Positions 5,085-7,463 of a DNA stretch of 7,463 bases are shown piece after piece. The position numbers and the translations under genes are program-made. This DNA comes from Phycisphaerales bacterium (GTDB taxonomy: Bacteria; Planctomycetota; Phycisphaerae; SM23-33): NCBI GenBank assembly GCA_003153915.1, contig PMBX01000043.1, positions 130 to 7,592 on the forward strand. Reading direction: 5' to 3'. The notes beneath the pieces were generated by a model. That model made no database searches. It had not been told where the DNA came from and saw only the letters and a program-made list of their open reading frames with translations. Every line of letters begins with the position of its first letter. Positions within the stretch are counted from its first letter, which is position 1.

Positions 5085-5609
5085 CTATGGGCACTCGCGC
5101 AGACCGGCATCGGGACCGCCGACGGTGAACTTGGCCTTGATTCGCGGCAGGACTTCCGCTGGAACCAGCGCCGAGACGTCCCCGCCCATCCGAATGATCT
5201 GCTTGATGAGGCTGGAGGATGTGAAGGCATACTGGGGATTGGTCATGATGAAGACCGTTTCCACCCCGGCAACCACGCGGTTGGTCAGGGCGACCTGGAA
5301 CTCAAAATGCAGGTCGGAGATGTCGCGGATGCCACGCAGGATAGCCGCGGCGGCGATCTTTCGCGCGAAGTCAACCGTCAGCCCCGAAAACATCTCCACG
5401 CGGACATTCGATAACCCGCCCAGCAGTGAGCGGATGATCTCAGCGCGCTCCGACTGGCTGAAAAGGGATGCTTTTTCGGGATTCTCCCCCACCGCCACCA
5501 CCAACTCGTCAAACAGCGCCGCGCCACGGCGGATCACATCCAGATGCCCGTTGGTGACCGGGTCGAAGGTTCCAGGAAAAACGGCGATTTGCCTCCGGTG
5601 ATCGTCCAT
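5085..5609 (-). CDS. coaD: phosphopantetheine adenylyltransferase, 174 residues
   Basis: CoaD transfers AMP from ATP to 4'-phosphopantetheine, giving dephospho-CoA, the penultimate step of coenzyme A synthesis; the family is a cytoplasmic hexamer. The sequence shows GTFDPVTNGH at 13-22 (the T/HxGH catalytic signature), NPEKASLF at 43-50, RGIRDISDL at 92-100 followed by FEFQVALTNR, and TSSSLIKQI at 130-138 (the nucleotide-binding SSS motif). It is about a dozen residues longer than usual, mostly at the C-terminus (GGPDAGLRECP). The ATG at 5609 is 18 bases after the stop of the lipoprotein gene, with GGGG about seven bases upstream as a weak ribosome site. It is probably transcribed from the promoter upstream of that lipoprotein gene. 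The more usual partner rsmD is not present. Confidence 0.96.
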   Translation of the reverse strand: MDDHRRQIAVFPGTFDPVTNGHLDVIRRGAALFDELVVAVGENPEKASLFSQSERAEIIRSLLGGLSNVRVEMFSGLTVDFARKIAAAAILRGIRDISDLHFEFQVALTNRVVAGVETVFIMTNPQYAFTSSSLIKQIIRMGGDVSALVPAEVLPRIKAKFTVGGPDAGLRECP

Positions 5610-5627
5610 TGACGCCCCAAGAGGTTT

Positions 5628-5834
5628 TTAATAGCCCACGTAAGCGTTCCACCGGGTCAGCCGCGTGTTCTCGTCCAACAGCAGGATCGTGTCGATGTCG
5701 TCGACCATCATGCGCGACTGCATGGCCGCGATGTGGGAAATGCGCCGATTGCGCTGGTCGGCGGTCTCCACCATTCCGCAGCCGGCGACGAAACTCGCAA
5801 GACTCAGGACCGCGATGATCATCAGTCTGGCCAT
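5628..5834 (-). CDS. small predicted lipoprotein, 68 residues
   Basis: Residues 1-18 (MARLMIIAVLSLASFVAG) form a type II signal peptide: one basic residue, a hydrophobic core, and lipobox VAGC with the lipidated Cys19. The mature part is about 50 residues, charged and helical (DQRNRRISHIAAMQSRMMVD, then a segment ending TRLTRWNAYVGY). It has no further cysteines or known motif and should be membrane-anchored in the periplasm. The start at 5834 is set by a good Shine-Dalgarno, GAGGTG at 5846-5841, six bases upstream, and by the signal peptide; a longer frame from 5927 would bury the signal. Function unknown. It is the first gene behind a strong promoter and lies 18 bases ahead of coaD, so it is probably co-transcribed with it, although no functional link is evident. 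Confidence 0.8.
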   Translation of the reverse strand: MARLMIIAVLSLASFVAGCGMVETADQRNRRISHIAAMQSRMMVDDIDTILLLDENTRLTRWNAYVGY

Positions 5835-5868
5835 GACCAACACCTCGCCAATGTCTAATGTTTCACTC

Positions 5869-5886
5869 GCCCTCCGGGCAGAGGGC
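5869..5886 (-). other. hairpin in the lipoprotein-coaD leader
   Basis: GCCCTC and GAGGGC (6-bp stem, 6-base loop) fall within the expected 5' leader of the lipoprotein mRNA, between the promoter at 5934-5906 and the ribosome site at 5846-5841. There is no T-tract on either side, so it is not a terminator. It may stabilise the mRNA, or be a chance feature of GC-rich DNA. Confidence 0.35.
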
Positions 5887-5905
5887 CGCCGAAGCGACAA
5901 CGCTG

Positions 5906-5934
5906 ATGCTATGAAGCCGCCTGGCATGTGTCAA
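5906..5934 (-). promoter_or_regulatory. near-consensus sigma70-type promoter for the lipoprotein-coaD genes
   Basis: Read leftward, a perfect TTGACA (5934-5929) is followed by exactly 17 bases and TAGCAT (5911-5906, four of six). Transcription would start near 5899, giving a leader of about 65 bases to the ATG at 5834. The -35 begins five bases after the stop of the preceding cysteine-cluster gene, so the two minus-strand groups can be expressed separately. Confidence 0.75.
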
Positions 5935-5939
5935 CGCTT

Positions 5940-6437
5940 TTATGGCCGGTCTGTTAGACGTCCCGACAACTCCGACAGTGCAGCGGTCATCTCCACGTAG
6001 AGATACGGAATGGAGTGCTCATCGTGGAGCCGGCGGAGGCGGCGATGATATTTCTCATAGAGTGGCAGTTTCTGGTCCGGCAAGGCCCTTGGGCAGAAAA
6101 ACGCCCGGCAGCCCAGGGGTCGCACGGATCGGGCAAGGCAGCGCGGCCCGGCCTGGTAGGGACAACGTAGCGGAAGTAACTGCCCGCCCGCCGGCGGAGG
6201 CAGGGCGCTTAACAAAGCCAATTCGGCGGTGCTTACATACAAGTGGTGGCCCGCGCGGCTGAAATCGCAGCATTCCCCACAGGCGGCGCAGGACGCACCT
6301 ATCTGCTCAACAGCTCCATCGATGTCGGCGTAGACAGTCTGGATGGCTTGCAGGATGGTCCCTTGGGCCTGGCAGGCGGCGACGGCCTCGATCAGAGCCG
6401 TCTGGCCGCCGGAGGAATCGCTACACCTTGGTCGCAT
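5940..6437 (-). CDS. YkgJ-type CxxCxxCC cysteine-cluster protein, 165 residues
   Basis: This belongs to the YkgJ/UPF0153 cysteine-cluster family (PF03692), thought to bind metal, with no settled function. The signature CAACGECC occupies residues 50-57. A second group, C92 ... C100 ... C110 ... C115, contains RPLGCRAFFC (106-115), the usual C-terminal half of the site. Residues 10-45 form an amphipathic helix, and 120-140 are strongly basic (YHRRLRRLH). There is no signal peptide, so it is cytoplasmic. I place the start at the ATG 6437-6435, which overlaps the upstream cysteine-cluster gene by 17 bases. The frame stays open up to 6689, but that extension reads as out-of-frame translation of the neighbour. 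The overlap suggests translational coupling. Confidence 0.85.
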   Translation of the reverse strand: MRPRCSDSSGGQTALIEAVAACQAQGTILQAIQTVYADIDGAVEQIGASCAACGECCDFSRAGHHLYVSTAELALLSALPPPAGGQLLPLRCPYQAGPRCLARSVRPLGCRAFFCPRALPDQKLPLYEKYHRRLRRLHDEHSIPYLYVEMTAALSELSGRLTDRP

Positions 6438-6861
6438 CGCGTCTGGCCTCGATATGCTCGCGGTCCAGCAGCGGTCCGCGATTGATGCCGCAGCACCGCT
6501 GTCCCGCCTGCGACCAGGCATCGGGGCTGGCAAGGTTATACGCCCAGAACGGCCAGGTGCGACACTGCATCGGCCGGACGGGGTAGATCGCGCATCGCCC
6601 ACCCTCGCCGCCCTCGCAGAGAAGAAACAGGCAGTCCCGGTTTCCGGGACGCTCCCGCAGGCTGTATCGCCCTCGAACGGTTCGCACATAGGAATCCATC
6701 ACCTGCTGGGGTGTGGTTCCCAGGTGCGCGGCGATGGCGGCGACATCCTCCGCCGTTACCCAGACGTAGCCCTCCTCCGGTCCGGCGCAACACCGCCCGC
6801 ACTGCTGACACTGGAAGGCCAGGCCGGCTGCGTACCACGGGGTGGGGGATGGTTCTTTCAT
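6421..6861 (-). CDS. YkgJ-type CxxCxxCC cysteine-cluster protein, 146 residues
   Basis: Second member of the YkgJ/UPF0153 family. CQQCGRCC lies at residues 18-25, close to the N-terminus, followed by GYVWVTAEDVAAIAAHLG, typical of this family. The second half of the site is CAIYPVRPMQCRTWPFW (residues 90-106), with further cysteines at 77, 82 and a CC pair at 123-124. Soluble, probably metal-binding; the reaction is unknown. The start is the ATG at 6861-6859; a TTG one codon upstream (6864) is possible. No Shine-Dalgarno is visible, and the only good -10 box places transcription initiation within a few bases of the start codon. It is divergent from uvrC and overlaps the next cysteine-cluster gene. 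Confidence 0.9.
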   Translation of the reverse strand: MKEPSPTPWYAAGLAFQCQQCGRCCAGPEEGYVWVTAEDVAAIAAHLGTTPQQVMDSYVRTVRGRYSLRERPGNRDCLFLLCEGGEGGRCAIYPVRPMQCRTWPFWAYNLASPDAWSQAGQRCCGINRGPLLDREHIEARRDATKV

Positions 6862-6869
6862 CAACGACC

Positions 6870-6875
6870 AGTATA
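6870..6875 (-). promoter_or_regulatory. -10 box of the cysteine-cluster pair, possibly leaderless
   Basis: TATACT on the minus strand (five of six consensus bases) ends eight bases before the ATG at 6861. Counting the usual seven bases, transcription would begin near 6863, leaving almost no leader. No good -35 is present 16-18 bases upstream (TTCGTT or TCGTTC is the nearest). Confidence 0.5.
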
Positions 6876-6938
6876 GCGAAAAAATACCAACGGAACGAAG
6901 CTCCGCTCGACCGGCGAGGATTCCGCCGGCGGCGGGTG

Positions 6939-6944
6939 TATAAT
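6939..6944 (+). promoter_or_regulatory. consensus -10 box of uvrC, possibly leaderless
   Basis: A perfect TATAAT ends six bases before the GTG at 6951, so the expected first transcribed base is the G of the start codon. TG lies directly upstream, one base off an extended -10. No TTGACA-like -35 is seen at normal spacing. Together with the lack of a nearby ribosome site, this suggests a leaderless mRNA. Confidence 0.55.
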
Positions 6945-6950
6945 CGCCCC

Positions 6951-7463
6951 GTGGCCAAGAACCGCTCCTCCATCCTCCAGGCCCTTCGCGAAAAGGCCGG
7001 GCAACTGACCGCCGGGCCGGGCGTGTATCTGTTCAAGGACGGGTTGGGGCGAGTCCTCTACGTGGGCAAGGCCAAGAGCCTCCGCTCCCGCGTAGCCAGC
7101 TACTTCCAGCCCTCGGCCGACCTGCTGGCGTCGCGAGGACCGGAAATTCACCGATTAGTCGAGCAATTGGTCGCCGATCTGGACGTGCTGGAATGCGACA
7201 GCGAGGTCGATGCCTTGCTCCGCGAGAACCGCCTCATCAAGGACATCCAGCCGCGTTTCAACGAGCGGCAGAAGGATGACAAGAGCTTCCCCTACCTCCA
7301 GATCGCCACGGCTGAGGATTTCCCCCGCGTGGAGATCACGCGCAAGCCCCAGACTAAGGGCGTTAAGCTGTATGGTCCGTTTGTTTCCCCGGCCGACCTG
7401 CGGGCGGCGCTGCCGTTGATGCAGCGGGTGTTCAAGTTCCGCACCTGCAAGCTGGAGATCACC
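6951..7463 (+). CDS. uvrC: excinuclease ABC subunit C, N-terminal 171 codons
   Basis: UvrC makes the two incisions around a lesion bound by UvrAB in nucleotide excision repair. The visible part contains the GIY-YIG nuclease domain that makes the 3' incision: PGVYLFKD at 23-30, VLYVGKAKSLRSR at 35-47, and the conserved SEVDALLRENRLIK (84-97) with PRFN (101-104) after it. KDDKSFPYLQI (108-118) and YGPF (141-144) follow, then FRTCKLEI near the right edge; all are normal for UvrC. The UvrB-binding and C-terminal nuclease/HhH domains lie beyond the window. GTG 6951 puts the domain at the usual distance from the start. An in-frame GTG at 6936 with GAGGA 15 bases upstream is a less likely alternative. 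Confidence 0.95.
   Translation, partial: MAKNRSSILQALREKAGQLTAGPGVYLFKDGLGRVLYVGKAKSLRSRVASYFQPSADLLASRGPEIHRLVEQLVADLDVLECDSEVDALLRENRLIKDIQPRFNERQKDDKSFPYLQIATAEDFPRVEITRKPQTKGVKLYGPFVSPADLRAALPLMQRVFKFRTCKLEIT

Noticed and set aside
5835..5927. 31-residue N-terminal extension of the small lipoprotein
   Set aside because: It would move the signal peptide inside the protein, crosses the predicted leader, and ignores the well-placed GAGGTG before the ATG at 5834.
6438..6689. 84-residue N-terminal extension of the second cysteine-cluster protein
   Set aside because: It lies wholly inside the first cysteine-cluster gene in another frame. The family signature needs no such extension, and the ATG at 6437 gives a normal length.
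6861..7151. 96-residue minus-strand frame opposite the uvrC start
   Set aside because: It is antisense to a clear UvrC coding frame and has no independent support.

Overview
The window is GC-rich bacterial chromosome made of ordinary single-copy genes. Intergenic DNA is unusually rich in perfect inverted repeats. No mobile-element gene, phage gene, plasmid function or CRISPR array is visible. The organism is probably a planctomycete, perhaps close to Phycisphaerae. That guess rests on the rhomboid-plus-helical-repeat protein, the small conserved-looking orphan proteins, the poor Shine-Dalgarno sites and the palindromic spacer repeats. It is an inference, not a proof.

Layout. At the left edge the first 20 codons of queA (tRNA queuosine synthesis) read leftward off the window (62-1, minus). 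A 332-base AT-richer spacer follows, with phased TAAC repeats and a hairpin, and then a 76-residue orphan protein (395-625, plus). It converges on a minus-strand group: a rhomboid-family serine protease with a helical C-terminal tail (3432-2236), then two polytopic membrane proteins of similar seven-helix layout (2178-1378 and 1365-634). The 57- and 12-base gaps suggest one operon.

From 3433 to 4139 there is no convincing gene. This stretch holds one terminator-like hairpin followed by a dense series of further hairpins, and then a good sigma70-type promoter that serves tRNA-Tyr(GTA) (4140-4221, plus). nadD (4269-4910, plus; NAD synthesis) starts 47 bases after the tRNA with no terminator between them, so it may share the transcript. 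Three bases after the nadD stop lies an 89-bp element (4914-5002) that can fold as a closed, branched structure.

nadD converges on a minus-strand series read from the right: two overlapping genes for CxxCxxCC cysteine-cluster proteins (6861-6421 and 6437-5940), a 68-residue lipoprotein (5834-5628) with its own near-consensus promoter, and coaD (5609-5085; coenzyme A synthesis). On the right, uvrC (6951 onward, plus; nucleotide excision repair) is divergent from the cysteine-cluster pair and runs off the window. Both divergent genes have a good -10 box placed so that transcription would begin at or next to the start codon, which suggests leaderless mRNAs.

The recognised genes are housekeeping: tRNA modification, a tRNA, NAD and CoA adenylyl transfer, and DNA repair. 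The less understood part is the rhomboid/membrane-protein operon, the cysteine-cluster pair and the two small orphan proteins. The strongest candidates for undescribed structure are the palindromic elements at 3671-4002 and 4914-5002.
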